DNA from: Karstenula rhodostoma CBS 690.94
Lineage: Eukaryota; Ascomycota; Dothideomycetes; Pleosporales; Didymosphaeriaceae
Assembly (NCBI GenBank): GCA_010093485.1
Contig: MU001502.1
Coordinates: 1,632,057-1,696,056 of the forward strand
Direction of reading: 5' to 3'
Length of the DNA stretch: 64,000 nucleotides
Numbering within the stretch: position 1 is the stretch's first letter; each line of letters begins with the position of its first letter. Below, piece after piece: positions 24,096-37,833 of the stretch. The notes under the pieces were generated by a model, which was not told the origin of the DNA, searched no databases, and saw only the letters and a program-made list of their open reading frames with translations. The position numbers and the translations under genes are program-made.

Positions 24096-25352
24096 CTACG
24101 AACCGCTCGAGCCGGTCGTGCTCGCAACCAACGCATCAATCCGCGATGATACCGCTGAACTCTCTGGGGTTGAAGACACCTCAGAGTCCGTCTCCCTCTC
24201 CATGATGTAGCCATCGCCTCTGTCCACCAGACCCTTGTAGTAATCGACGAGGACCTCCGGCTTCGGCACGATCCGCCAGTCCAGCTTTCTCAGAAACTCC
24301 AGCTCTAGCAACGCCAATTCCCTCAGGCTGACTCCCCCCACCTTCGCATATAAGCTGTTTGTCCAGAAGCTGTCGCTGAGCCCTTTCGCAGCAACGGTTG
24401 CGGCTGTTATCAGGAAGCGGTGTACGGTCAGGCTGCTGATGGTGAAGGCAGGGTACATGGAGCAGAGCTTGTCGACGTAGAAGACCATGGACAGCAGGAT
24501 GGGCGGCGAAAGCGTAGCGTGGACGATGAGGCGGAAGAGGTAGTCTTTGACCGATATGGCTGGTGGTGCTCTGTGGAATCCGTCAGTGTCAGCTATTTGG
24601 GGTGGTCCCTGGCTGTCATACCTTGAGTGGAATCGTGTGAGGTGCCCATCTCGTAACGGCATGTCGTCGTTCAAGCGCACCAGCTCCATAAGCATGTCGG
24701 ATATCAAGACGCCCAGGTCTTTTACGTCGCACGTCTCGTACTTCAGTGGCATGACCTTGAGGTTCCCACTCTGCGGCCGTGCCCGTTTGGCGGGAGACGA
24801 CTGCTCTGCGGGAGCAGCATCAGCCTCATCCTGCCTGGGCGTCTGCAGCACACGCGCAGGTGCTTCCCCTTTGTCTCTTGATGTTGCCGCATGGGGCTGA
24901 GTTTTCTGCGCCGAGACCGCTGGCTGCGGATCCACCCGCAGGACGGGCTCTGGGGGTTCCGTAATGGTGACCTCGGCGGAGGTGACCCCCCGCTCTATCG
25001 GTACTGTCGGTTGTGAAAGTTGGGTGCTGGGCGCGGCGGGGGCGGCGGGCGGGTGTGGCCTGTAGGTGGGAGGGTAGCCGTCCGGGGAGTACTGGGTAGC
25101 CGCATCCGCGTACTTTCGGGTCGCTGGCGTCTGGCGGGGGGAGTTTATGAGTCGCGGTGATGGGGCAAACGAGAGCGCTGGCGACGGCTGCGATTGCGCT
25201 GCGGACGGGCCGCTGCTCACCTGTGGACGAGGAGGGGCACACGTGCTGGATGGGCGTCGTCGTGCAGCATGGTAGGGACTCTTCCGCAGGTTCTGGAACG
25301 TAGCAACAGGCGAAGCTGGAGCGGAGGAGAGATGAGGACTTGAACTGAGCAT
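24096..25352 (-). CDS. Pho80-like cyclin (Pho85 cyclin family)
   Basis: Regulatory subunit of a Pho85-type CDK, acting in phosphate or nutrient signalling (family knowledge). Two exons, 24622-25352 and 24096-24570, split at Arg in FHSRAPP; the 51-nt intron is itself a multiple of three, so unspliced sequence stays open and can mislead. 401 aa. Residues ~210-365 form the single cyclin box of the Pho80 type: [14 protein letters not shown], then [25 protein letters not shown] and [17 protein letters not shown], ending [10 protein letters not shown]. The first 200 residues are Pro/Ser/Ala-rich and probably disordered; the tail is Ser-rich. Start uncertain: the same frame stays open for at least 100 nt upstream of this ATG without a clear alternative ATG, so a 5' exon may exist. 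Confidence 0.85.
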   Translation of the reverse strand: MLSSSPHLSSAPASPVATFQNLRKSPYHAARRRPSSTCAPPRPQVSSGPSAAQSQPSPALSFAPSPRLINSPRQTPATRKYADAATQYSPDGYPPTYRPHPPAAPAAPSTQLSQPTVPIERGVTSAEVTITEPPEPVLRVDPQPAVSAQKTQPHAATSRDKGEAPARVLQTPRQDEADAAPAEQSSPAKRARPQSGNLKVMPLKYETCDVKDLGVLISDMLMELVRLNDDMPLRDGHLTRFHSRYDSQGPPQIADTDGFHRAPPAISVKDYLFRLIVHATLSPPILLSMVFYVDKLCSMYPAFTISSLTVHRFLITAATVAAKGLSDSFWTNSLYAKVGGVSLRELALLELEFLRKLDWRIVPKPEVLVDYYKGLVDRGDGYIMERETDSEVSSTPESSAVSSRIDALVASTTGSSGS

Positions 25353-26539
25353 ACTAAACGCCGTCGCCTGGGGCAGGTGGGAACGCAGCGATTGCGCCTG
25401 CGAGGGGCGGTCGGGTCGCGCCGAGGCGGGAGCGAAGTGCGTCGCCCAGAACCACCACCGTTGCTCAACGGCAAGAGAAGCTAAGGCGAGGCTTCATCGA
25501 GCAGCAGAAGGGTGAATGTGTCTGCGTCCTGATGGTCCAGACAGCGTCGGGGAGCCGCTAGCCTCGACGACGATTTGCACGTGGTGAAGGGGCGGCGGTG
25601 ATTGGGCAAAGGAGGGAGTGGTGGACGCAAAGCAACTCTCGAGCCAGACATTGCGAGCCATGGCATATCGAAGCGCGTGACGTGCACCAACACCAACTCG
25701 TCTGCTACCTACGTCTGCCAAAAACCACGCGGCCGTCCGCACAAGGCGCCCCCGAGCGTTGACGGGGCCGTCTCCGCTTCGAAGTCGCCCTAGAGTGTTA
25801 GTGTCCCTCGCCCCCAGCCCTACGCAGAAAAAAGTGCATTTGCAACAATGCCATTGCGGTGATGGAAACAGAGCACATCAGCACATGAAGGTTCCCAGCG
25901 GGTCCCTCATGGGGATCCTCGGGAAAGTTCAGGGAGACGAGGCGGATCTGGACTGTAGACTCGGTGAAAAGGACACCACGTGCGTGAGATGGCTGGCCGA
26001 GCCTTGAAAATCCGCACTGCCAACGTAGACGGTGCACGTGTCGTGGCTGCTGGTTATAACGTTTCGAGGCCTGCCCCGCTTAGCGCAGCTATTCATCTAG
26101 CGTACACTTTGCTGGACCTGGACCTCGGGAGGGAATTTCTTTCAAATCTCTGTGATCACGCCATCATCCTTGCCCCCTTTCCGACACCGGCATGCACTTT
26201 CCCATGTCGGGGCTCATCACGTAATACCATCACGCCGTTGGTGCTGAAGATATTCCGACCTGCCGCTGCCACGTCCACCCGGCACGTCAAGACATCGGCC
26301 ATCGGTATGGATATTAGAGGGTCCGATCTTGCGGGCCGAGGCACGGATTATTTTCTCCGCCATCCGGCTGCCGAATTGGCCATCTTGATGGGAATCCAAA
26401 GAACACGACAAGACAACGCGGGATGAGGGTGACCATACCACGCGCCGACACGCCTCCAAAACATATGCAACCCCCAAAACAAATCAACGAAGGGTATCCC
26501 GAAGTAACAAAAGCAAAAAGCACTTCGCCTCCACACCAC
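25353..26539. other. intergenic, no supportable gene
   Basis: Upstream side of the cyclin gene. The frame continues open into this region for ~100 nt (see cyclin start). Otherwise only short shadows; no repeat seen. Confidence 0.45.
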
Positions 26540-27708
26540 TCAACTCGGCGGCTTAACCGGCGCCTCCAGCTCATGCGAAAACGTCTGCTGTCCTGGCGCC
26601 GGCGACGCCAATTCGTGTTTGACTTCCGCCATCCTACATTCCCGTTAGCAAACCCCGAACACAACCAATCACCTCGATGATGGATAAGAAGCAACTCACT
26701 GTCCTTGCCCCTGCGGCGGCTGCGGCGAATACCCCCCATAGTAATTCGCGTCCGTCGCATTATGCTGCCCATACGCCGGCAACGGCGACCCGCCCATGCC
26801 CGCCTCCGCGTGCTGCATGTTCGGCGAGAATTGCGCAGGAGGGTACCCCGGCGAGTGCGGGAAGTGGCTGTTGGTAGGCGCGGGGGACTGAATTGTTGAT
26901 TCGCGGTGTTTGATGACCTCTTTCAAGCTCTTCGTTCGCCCGACGTAGAAGAATAGTGCGGCGCATAGCGCGAGAAAGGCTACGCCGCCGACGACGATGC
27001 CGGCGATTGCTCCTCCGGATAGAATGTGGCCGTGTGGAGTGGGTGTGGAGGGTGGCGCGGCGGTGGCCGAGGCGTGCAGCGAGGCGCTGGCTTCGGCGGG
27101 CACCGGGTCGCCGGGCTTGACTTGGAATGTAGCTTCTTTCGCAGAGTCGATCTGCTTTTGGAGGGTTTGCGTGTCGTTGGGGTTGATGACACCGACCATC
27201 TGGTGATCGGTACAGGAGGCGGGTGCAGCGCAATAAAAAAAAATTGGCTCGGATGAGTTGACGGTTACATTGTAGTATTGGAGCTTGGTCTTTGTCAGTG
27301 TTTTCCTGGAGATCCTTGGTGGAGACCTACATGATCGACGTCTTTCACCCATTGCGTGTCTGACCAAAAGCCCGTCTTGCCCTTGCCGGTGTACTCGTAT
27401 GGCACGCATGCTGATCCAAACTCTGCACGTGCAACCGAATGGTCTGGTGGATAGAACTCGAACGTAACGATGTCACCAACATTGACATCTTCGAGCGTCT
27501 GGGGGTCGAACTTGAATCCTCCAGCTCCGGCCTTGACGGTGTAGACTTGCGGCGGTCTACTTGATGATGACGACGACAACGAAGAGTCACTTGACGAAGA
27601 TCTCGACGACGAAGACGGCGCTGAGGTTATCTCTGGCGACGATGTACTGGATTCCGTGGCCGTCGCGGATGCAAATCCTAAGGATTGACTCTGTGTGGTG
27701 GCCGCCAT
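26540..27708 (-). CDS. membrane-anchored extracellular cupredoxin, Ser-rich
   Basis: Fungal cell-surface cupredoxin-like protein; copper binding and redox role unproven. Three exons (27331-27708, 26700-27283, 26540-26633) give 351 aa. The last exon is easy to miss: the frame appears to stop at 26696, but that TGA is part of a GTGAGT donor, and a GCTAAC branch with TGTAG acceptor joins an exon ending HELEAPVKPPS. Residues ~20-60 are a poly-Ser/Thr stalk. Residues ~60-170 are the cupredoxin fold, with VGDIVTFEFYPPDHSVA, ACVPY and PIFFYCA (His/Cys ligand candidates). One transmembrane helix (GGAIAGIVVGGVAFLALC) at ~235-260 precedes a Pro/Gly/Tyr/Gln-rich cytosolic tail. No signal peptide is visible after the chosen ATG, and a stop lies two codons upstream, so an undetected 5' exon is possible. 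Confidence 0.78.
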
Positions 27709-29122
27709 TGTTCAGCCCCGTCGGAAAACCCGTGTGACTTGAGCTAGATAGATTGCTGTTCGATTGCAAAGGCTGAAGTCTCCTTGTCCAACTTCGTTAG
27801 TGTATGAAGGGCAATGAGCGGTGTCTTTCAATCAAAAGCCACTGTGGACAATACTCGCTAGTAGGAGGAAAGGATGAGGGGAACGACCTGTCAGGCTGAG
27901 AAAACCTCCTTCTACCCATCCATCCAGCCCATATCCGTGTAATTATAGCCCATGCATAAACCCATCCACCAGCACCATACCCGACCTCTCATCAGCATCT
28001 CCACTTCGCAGCAAAACTGACCATCCACCTCTAAAACCTCGTACCGACCATGTCTCTCATATCTCTTGCCTGATGCAATCTAGCTCTTGCAAAACTCCCA
28101 ATCACCACTCGTTCGCCACCCTAGGAGCAGGCTGACTGCCGTGCAAGGTTTCCGGTGGGGCTGCCACCCAACCCTCGTTGACGCCGTAATATATGCACGA
28201 AAATAGGATTAGCTGACGCCAACGTGGGCGACCTACACGCTCAGCTTTGGGGTCCAATACAGTTTCGGGTATCCCAGAACAGAGGTTCCTGGTAAGCGAA
28301 GCGTGGGTGTTCGTGCTCGCAGACATTGCAGTCCAAGCGCTTCTGACTGCGATTAATCGTGAGTTCGCAAACAGCAGCAAAACGTAGTACAAGAGGTCGC
28401 TGGGGTACCAAACCGTTGTTGTGATCATGGGATCTGGAAGCCCCTCAACAGCATTCGCTGTGTGTACCGCTCCAGGCATCACGAATGTATGTGGTGGTGG
28501 GTGCACGACAGCACGACTCCGCCTGCGGCCTCATCATCCACTGTTTAATGAAACGATGGGTCACCAGCACCAAAGGTCTGCACAACCTCAGCCTGGACAT
28601 ACTAGCGGCGGGCATCTCGCCATGTGAGGCGCGTTAGGTGCTGATGACCCGCAAAACGTCCTGCCTTGCTGCATTGGCGGCTCACTCAGCGCCGGCGCTT
28701 GCGTCTAGTGCGTCGGATCTGCGCCTCGTTCAATGGGATGCGATACGAGGCGATGCGATTAATGCAGGACGAATGGCATTTCACGCGACAATATCAGTGG
28801 AAGTGCCTAGTGTAGGGACGAGATGCATTGTGAAAGTGGTTGAGTGTCTCCACAGGTCGGGCGGGCGGGCCAACCCTGAAGGGCTAGCCGGCAGCTGCTC
28901 TCCCGGATCCGTGGAAGAAAGAAGGTGCACTTGCGACATGGACGAACAGAAAGGCATCGATATCAACTGCTCTAACGACGCAGGAGCTCCGAAGAGCAGA
29001 ACACGCAATATAACTCACCCAGCGCCCCGCAATGCACAAAACAGGAAAGGGAAAAGAAAGGAGAGATACCAGAGCGGAAACCATAAACTCACCGCCTGCC
29101 CATTCCACCCTTCATCAACACC
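27709..29122. other. intergenic, no supportable gene
   Basis: Between the cupredoxin start and the HDA1 end. A minus-strand open frame at 28102-28506 has no recognisable features and is not called. Confidence 0.45.
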
Positions 29123-32100
29123 TCAGCCTCGTCCAAAACCCTGCCTCAGTGGACTACCTGGCGCTGTCGGACTGAGAGTTCCTGTGCGACTGTTTGGCAC
29201 AGTAAAAAATGCCATCGGCGGCATTCGTGCATCGCCGTGACCATTCTTCGTGGGAGGCACGCTGCCGGGAGATCGGAACCCTGTGGGCAGGGGAGGGCTT
29301 CGCAAGGGTTGCTGGATGTTTTCTTCGACGCTGGTGTCGTCTCCAGGGTCTACGTACGCCTCCTTCTTCTCGAGAAGATACTGTTGCACTTCTTCTTTGT
29401 GCTGCGCGAGCATGTCGTCGATTGCAGTGTGCTCGGAGCGGATTAGCTTGCCCCATTTCTTGCGAGGCTTGCGGCCGCGGTTAGGATCCCAGCAGAGGTG
29501 GTTGTTTTGGACGAAGAGTTTGGAGTGCTAAAAAGCTGTCGTCAGCCTGCGTGCGTCTGAACGCGGTACATAACTTTGACTCACCGTATAGTACCAGTCG
29601 GCAACCGCAATGCTGTCGTCAGTGGCTCGTTTGATTGACTGGAGAGAGGTATCTGCGATAAAGGCAATGACGCCTTCAACGACGCTGTTATCGTCGGTGC
29701 ATGCTTCTGTCCCGGGCGTTACTAAGTTGAACACGCAACTGGACAAGTATTTCGCCTACCATTGTTACTCAGCAAGTCTATCAGCCCTATATACGCTGAT
29801 CCGATGCCCAAGAAGAACACCTGCGTTGCCTCATGAGGTCTACAGTGGCATTAGCGTGATCCCACAATGCGACAGCATGAGACCTACTCGATATAGTTCT
29901 CCCAAATGTACGAAGCGAGCTGCTTGGTCTTATCGGCTCGTTCTTCATAGGTATCGGCGTGGACGTACTCCCCGTCATCCTAAGAAAGTTAGTTCTAAGT
30001 GCACCACGACGATCTAAGAAGGTCAATAGACGCACATCTACGATAGGCTCTACCTTCGGGACATTCACGTCAATGACCTCGAAGCCATTTTTTATAGCCC
30101 ACCCGACGTAGTCCTTTTCTATAACATCAGCCTTCGGATTCGTGGTCAGCAGTCACACAGCGCAGACTGTAAAGATTCACATACCAGCCACATATTGTGG
30201 AGCTCTGTCTTGCCAGTGACTGGATCCGGAGATAAGGTAAGATTTGGAGGGTCGTGGAAAATAACCAGCAGCGGGCGCCTGTCCATGAAGTTGCGTCTGA
30301 CGTAGTTAGCAGGTGTTCTCTTGACTAGAATGGCTGTACTCACGTAGCTACTACATTGTGCTCAAATGTTTCCCTTAAATCATCCCTGATGATTTGGAGA
30401 GGTGTCATGCAATATTCCTGTGCCATATTCAGGCTCTGGAATTTCCTCAATACCTCGTGCAACCGTGTCGTTGACGAAAAGGCCGGTGTCGCTGGGCCAA
30501 TGTGCTTAGGGTACATGCATTTCCAAAAATTCGATTGTGCTCGCTTGACCTGTTCTACGGTTCGGACTGCAGATTCGTTAGGATTCAGATCAACCGCAAG
30601 ACGATCTGGGGGTTGCAACATGAGCGTCCTAGTGACTGCAAGAGCGGACCGGGAGATGGATCGTAGGTTATAGCCGCCTTCGAGGCAAACGGCCATCTTT
30701 CCTTGGGCAATTCGCATGAGCATGTGCGTCATATGGGCGTAGCCGGCAGGCGTCACCTCACAGCCTCCTAGGGCGTCTCCTTCTGCAGCATCGAACCCTG
30801 CAGATATGATAACGAGATCAGGGTCAAACTCCGATACTATCGGTATGACTACCTGCTGGAAGGCATAAATGTATTCAGCATCGCCCATGCCGTGATCGTC
30901 CCATGGAATATTGACATTGCGCCCTAAACCAGGTCCTTCGCCACAGTATGTGAGATCGGCGTCTGGGTTGCCCGGGTAAAACGATCCACCTTTGAACACA
31001 TGAAGAGAGATGTATAGAACGTTGGGATCGTCATAGAAGGCATGCTGGATGCCGTTGCCATGGTGGACGTCCCAGTCCAAGATTATGATCTTGCGACAAG
31101 TTTCTGGAAAATCATTTTGGCATACTCGTGCAGCAATGGGTACATTGTTGAATATGCAGAAACCTGAGGGTTCTGTGCTTTCTGCGTGATGTCCTGGTGG
31201 TCTTATGATCGCAATAGCATTTCGAACATGCCCCATAACTACAGCTCTGCAGGCCTCGATCGCGCCTCCCGCGGCTAACAATGCGCTGTCGAAGGTCGAG
31301 TTGTTGAAGTATATTGAGTCCATCTCGCGATATAGAGCTTGGAGCTCAAGAGGCGTTTTGTTTTGCAATGCCTCGACAAACAGGTAATGCTCAGGGGTAT
31401 GTATAAGGCAGATTTCAGCTTTCGTGGCGTGCCGAGTATGGATTCTCCAGCATTTGTTGTCGCTAGAGACAGCGTCCTCGTCATCCGAATCGACGGATTC
31501 TCGCACCAAACCAGCTTCCCGAATCTCATGGAAGATTGCGTATATGCGGCGAGGGTCCTCGGGGTGAATGTCATCAGGATTAATGTTGATATTCTCATCC
31601 TCTGCGTGGAATCGCATGCGATCATCATAAACCAGACCAGTTCTGCTCGATGGGTATGGTAGCGGTTTGAACCTCGGTGGCGGTGGCACGCGCACCTCAA
31701 CGCGGGCTGATGTTGCAGGTATAATGTCCATTGGATTCAGGTCCATTGGCTCCGAGTTGTCTAAGCGTCGAGCTTGGCTCAAGATGCCAGGCGAGTTGCT
31801 CGAGTAATCGTGTTCGTTTAAAGGCTTCCTAGCGGGAGAGCTGTTGAGCGGGTGACCGAGCCCGTGGAAAGGTAGCACTGGTGAAAGAAGGTCCGGTGAA
31901 GTGTGGAACAAGAGTTTCGAAGGATTGACGGTCGCGGCATGGTCGCCATTACCGTGCTCTATGGACTCCATAGCGTGATCCTCGTCCGAAAGGACAATGG
32001 TGTCCTCGTCTACCATGGCCATGGTCGAAGACGGCGTGGTAGCCTTGCTACTCACCAGAATAATTCGATTCCCTGAGCTATCGGTAAGCATGTGCGCCAT
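29123..32100 (-). CDS. hda1: class II histone deacetylase HDA1/Clr3 with C-terminal Arb2 domain
   Basis: Zn-dependent deacetylase of histone tails, acting in gene silencing and secondary-metabolite control in filamentous fungi. Seven exons: 30344-32100, 30185-30296, 30036-30131, 29888-29979, 29760-29839, 29585-29721, 29123-29527; 892 aa, normal for the family. Catalytic region: IRPPGHHAE (His304-His305), GFCIFNNV, ILDWDVHHGNG, YISLHVF and ISAGFDAAEGD with the metal ligands in place, ending CLEGGYN. The six small downstream exons encode the Arb2 module: RPLLVIFHDPPN, NGFEVIDVNVP, VFFLGIGSAYIGLIDLL and WDPNRGRKPRKKWGK, with a coiled MLAQHKEEVQQYLL before the tail. The start is chosen at MAHMLTDSSGN; 32091 and 32022 (MAMVDEDT) are alternatives, and a GTGAGT near 32053 could mark a 5' intron. 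Confidence 0.9.
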
Positions 32101-34243
32101 GTCGAGTTGTGGTAACAGTCGCGACGGCGGGTTTGTAAAAGAAGCGTCGTGTTTCTCAACACCATATACCGTAGGTGTAGGGCACCAAATGGACAATGCG
32201 GAATAATACAACACAACAAGCTGAAGCCACTTCGAGATACCCCGAAGCATTGGAAGTGGAAATTGAAAAAAACAGGTAAAAAGGAAGAGTGGGCATGGTC
32301 GCATGGCGCACAGTAGGGTGTTAACTTTCGTGCTTTTGCCTGTACCATGTGGTCTCAAGATACTCGCAGGCCAGCATGGCAATTAACGACCCAGTGTTTT
32401 GCACATGAGAATAAGCCGTGTCAGGTCCGTAGGAACGCGTGCGAAGAGACAAAGTATTGATGATGCGTTGAACATGATACCAGAGCGGATACAGGAAGAA
32501 GAAGCATTCACGCAATATCGTGAAATGGTCATGTTGAAAAGTGAAAGTTTGACTTACTGGATCAAAACGCAATCATGGTCTTACAGACTTGCACAATGTT
32601 GTAAGGATGCTTGCGCACCAACCGATAGACCGAATTGCGCGCAATGAATCTGCGCGGTCCAAGAACAGTTTGTTGGTGATAGATAGAAGGGATGCGGGAC
32701 GGCGACCGCTGATGATGCCCTGTCTCCCAGCTCTTGAAAGTTGCGGCCGTTATAACTGCGCCAGTCCAAGGTCGACCTGTGGACTAGAGGTAATCCCGTG
32801 ATGCCGAAGGTCGGTTGTCCGCATAAATAGCGCGCGACCTCGTAGTTTGGTGTGGTTGTTTGATGCCTTGGAGCTTCAGGATGAAGAGGTAAGATAGAAT
32901 AACAGTCCACGATTGTAAACTAATGCAAGCGATCTCAGCCCTGGATGGGGGGATGTTAACGCGAAAGGTGCCAATGAAGACTGCTAATGGAGATTGCCAA
33001 GCTTTTAATGCGCTAGACCTTTCCGGGTATGGTGTTTTCCCTTCTCGACGTCTCACACAAGGGAAACCCCTAGGTATTTTTCATACATTGCGCCGGTGAT
33101 GACAAGGGCTCCATACACATGCGAAGAGAGCTCATGACAGGTACCATGACCGGAATATATGCTGCGCGATCCCTATATGCTCCTTCCACCTGGCCATACC
33201 AGAATGTGCTCAACGCTTCTTTGTCTTTTTGAGGGTCGAAAACTGCAAGGTAAATGGCGTCTTCTACACCTGTGCATGAATACATATACTTAGCTTGAAT
33301 TTCGGGTAGCTACGAGACAGGAACCTACATGTAGAAGTAAAGTAAAGGGGTCAGGAACGGCATGTAACAACGCGAATGCCGTATGGTACAGATAAGTAGC
33401 TATGGGAGAGCATCTTTATCAAGCCCAGGTACATTATCATACGTCAAACGCTTCCAGAAAGAGTCACGAAGCTCCAAGATTGAACGAGGGTGAACGTTCT
33501 ACCGATCCGTAGTCGCAAACAAACAGGCATGCTCATTAGTCCCGTCGGTTGTCACTACGCAAACCAACCGCTAATGTAACATCAAGACCCCCCACTGAAA
33601 TAGGTACCAGTGACACAACCCGTGACCTCTGGCATTGATCATCCCTCTAGGGTAATCCTTCGCCTACGGGCAAGACCCGTCCTCTTTCCGTAATTTCCCG
33701 CACCTTCGGCCCAAAGGATAGCAGCGGATGTACATCCCCAGCCACGCCCCACAAGTTCACGAGTGTGCCTCCGGCGAGGTGACACGTCTACTGCGATGTG
33801 CACGCTAGAGAAGCACGGCGGGGCTTTTTGCGGGTCATACGGAGGTGTGGTTTGGGAGAGGGGAGGGAGTGCCAAAGCATGTGAGGAGGGATTGGAAGCG
33901 GAGGGGATGAGAAGAGACGCAGTTGGAGTATCGAAGGACGACTTCAAGCGCCGAGTGATTGATGGTAGTGAGATGAAGGAAAGGCAGCTAAAATGGTGCG
34001 CTTCGGGTAGGCAAGCAAGTATGGCAGGGAAGATAGCTCCAGTCCCGCTCGTCTCGGTACTCAAACATACACGCTTTCAATAATAAAGCACACAGCGTAG
34101 TTTGCGGGGAATTATTGCATTTCATCATAGCTACCGTACGGCATAATCATTCATGTTTTGTATCAAAGAGACCCGCTTTCGCCAACCAGTATGACGTTCA
34201 TTCAATCCTACAGTTTTGAGGATTCCCGGCTCCGACCTGATTC
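32101..34243. other. intergenic, no supportable gene
   Basis: 2.1 kb between the HDA1 start and the GAPDH stop. Open frames at 33070-33285 and 33639-34083 lack ATG starts or recognisable content. No repeat noticed. Confidence 0.45.
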
Positions 34244-35432
<1,189 letters not shown>

Positions 35433-37033
35433 TGTGATGTGAGAGAAAGGTGTGTGTGTGGTGGGAGGAAAGGTTTGCTGTTGATGGAGGGGAACTGATG
35501 AGGGGCATTTATCGGTAGGTGGGCTAGCTACTAAATAGTCGCAGCAACGTCACGAGTTTTGGTCCCAACCTTAACAAACCCTCTTTACCACGCGTGTCTG
35601 CAATGATAACTGCGGCGTCCGAGCGCCCAATAGAACCTTCAGACTCTGCCCTGCCCTGCCCCGTTACCCGCACGCGGCCGGCAGCCCTGAGGCAAAACAG
35701 GTGCTGCTCACCATAAACAGACCACCGGAATCGGGCGGGACTCGGACCACTTCTAAGTTACGCAGCATGCCTGTCCGTATACAGACAGGCGCAAAGCTCT
35801 AGAGAAGCCTCCTACCCACATCACCGCGTGAGGAGCCTCGTCCCACTGCACGCTGCAGACGGCCATGGATGTATGGTATGCCAACACTTCGCTTCTGCAT
35901 CCCTCGCCGTGTACAAGCGGGCCAGCGATCCCTTCTTCCAAGAACCACGCATTGCGTAATCCCGTTCCTCTCGGCGCCGCGGGGCATGCGTCGAGTGGGC
36001 GACTGCACATGTCCCAGCAGCGGTGGTCATGGGCAGGCACCGTCTGCTGAGACGCGGTGTGATAAGAATATGACAGTGTGGTGCTATGCAGCAGCGGAGC
36101 GCGGGGAGGCGAGTCTCTGTGCAATTGACGTGCCAACAGGCGGTCAACCGCCACGCCCAGCCAACACCAGATGGAACTGGAGAGAGGAGCCGCAGGTGTT
36201 GAGGGCGACGCGCCATGAGGCGTGAGGCGTGAGGCGTGAGGCGTGAGGCGTTTGGCGTATGCGCGCCGAAATGCGCGGCCGAGACTAAGCAGTGATTAGC
36301 TAAAAAGTACTTTTGAACCCACCTCATGATGTGATCTCTTTGTGCCACGCCAGCGGCATCCAGAGCTCCAAGTACCTGCATGCGACAGCGAAGCGTCCGG
36401 TCAGACTGCGACCGGAAGCTTCGTAGGGCTGAGGAAGAAGCGCACACTGACGCGCGATAGCCGGGTGGCCCGTCGAGTGCCGGCCCGAGCGCACTGTGAC
36501 TTCACTCCGACCTACAGTCTACTTGTCCTTTTCCTGTTATAAAGTCTCGTCAGATGCACCCTTCTGCAACCGGCGCTCAGGGCCGTCGTAGAGCTTCGTC
36601 GTGAGTGTGCGTACTCTGAAGTTTGTGGCATGTTCGCACCTAGTGTAGATTCTACCATGTAGTAGCGACTTGTATGTCTGGTTGCAAGTAGGACGGGCCT
36701 TGCACCTTCGTACCACGCACGAGCACGAGAAACACTGTACCACCGTATTCGATGAATCCATCTGCAGCTCTACTGCCCACATTGACGCTCTCGAAGCTCT
36801 ACTCATGACGCTGCATCGTCATCTCGACGAGCTGTCGCCGTCGTCCAATCAGCTGACTGATGATCGTACCACTGCCAAGCTTCTGCTGCCGCAAAACCTC
36901 ACGTCCAGTCCCCTGGTCCCGCCGTCATCTCCACCACCACCAACGCAACCCATTGGCGATAGAGCTTCCCTCGACGGGAATCAGCTTCCTTTCCTTTCGT
37001 AATATAACACCACTCTCCACTCTACCCGCCGCC
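35433..37033. other. divergent promoters of gpdA and cox5, with tandem repeat
   Basis: Pyrimidine-rich gpdA leader at 35433-35510 (coding strand), a 7-bp tandem repeat at 36216-36250, and the cox5 leader near 36890-37033. No gene in between. Confidence 0.5.
36216..36250 (+). repeat. 7-bp tandem repeat TGAGGCG x5
   Basis: Five perfect TGAGGCG units in a row, non-coding. Confidence 0.85.
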
Positions 37034-37833
37034 ATGCTCGCTTCCTCCGTCGTCCGGGCCTCGAGGAGCTCCATGGTCCCAGCGACACGTCAAGCTATCC
37101 GCGCCGCGCCCGCCGTGTGCCTCCAGACCCGCCAGGCACACGCCATCTCCAACCCGACCCTCGCCAACATCGAGAAGCGATGGGAGGACATGCCCCCTCA
37201 GGAGCAGGCCGACCTGTGGATGTCGCTTCGTGACCGCATGAAGGTTGACTGGAAGGAGATGACCCTGCAGGAGAAGAAGGCCGGTGCGTACACTCCTCAA
37301 TCTTTCTTAATTGAGCATTGGTCTCGACATGCATCGCTGGAAGAGGTGGAATGGCAGCCTGGCCAATATCGCCATCTCCCATCACGTACCGAGGCACTCG
37401 GTGCCGGCCCGTGCCAGCTACCTCAACTACCTACAGACACCTGATGCTGACTTCTCTTGCGCAGCATATTACGTCGCTTTCGGTCCCCACGGTCCCCGCC
37501 GACCCCCGCCCCCGGATGAGGGCCGCAAGGTCTTCTTCCTCGCTGCCGGTGTCATCGCCGCTGCCGTCGGTGTCTTCTCCATCACCCGCCTCTTCGCCAA
37601 CCCCGTACGACCGCGCACCATGACCAAGGAGTGGCAGGAGGCTACCGAGGAGTACATGAAGGTATGTTGGGCACGCGCGATAAGAGCGCCGTTGCTTTTT
37701 CCACGCGAACCTGCGCTGATATCAACCCCCACAGGCACAAGGAACCGAGCCCATTACGTTCAAGCCCGGTATGATGGTCCAGAGCAAGTCGGAGAAGCAC
37801 CTCCCCGCGCGCGAGAAGCTCAACGACGAGTAA
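37034..37833 (+). CDS. cox5: cytochrome c oxidase subunit V (COX4/Cox5 family)
   Basis: Nuclear-encoded subunit of respiratory complex IV in the inner mitochondrial membrane. Three exons (37034-37283, 37465-37661, 37735-37833), 181 aa. The N-terminal ~35 residues (MLASSVVRASRSSM...) are rich in Ala/Ser/Arg and lack acids: a matrix-targeting presequence ending near RQAHAISNP. The matrix domain has the family block ERW-type IEKRWEDMPPQEQADLW and KVDWKEMTLQEKKAAYYVAFGPHGPR; a single helix (FFLAAGVIAAAVGVFSI) crosses the membrane; the tail EWQEATEEYMK is typical. Intron 1 is 181 nt, the longest in the window. Confidence 0.93.

Noticed and set aside
28102..28506. 134-codon minus-strand frame between the cupredoxin and HDA1 genes
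   Set aside because: No recognisable domain, no splice partners and an uninformative composition; likely chance.
29123..30343. Separate small gene downstream of HDA1
   Set aside because: Splicing of six short exons joins it to HDA1 in frame as the expected Arb2 domain.
33639..34083. Open frames on both strands upstream of GAPDH
   Set aside because: They begin at non-ATG codons, overlap each other and show no domain.
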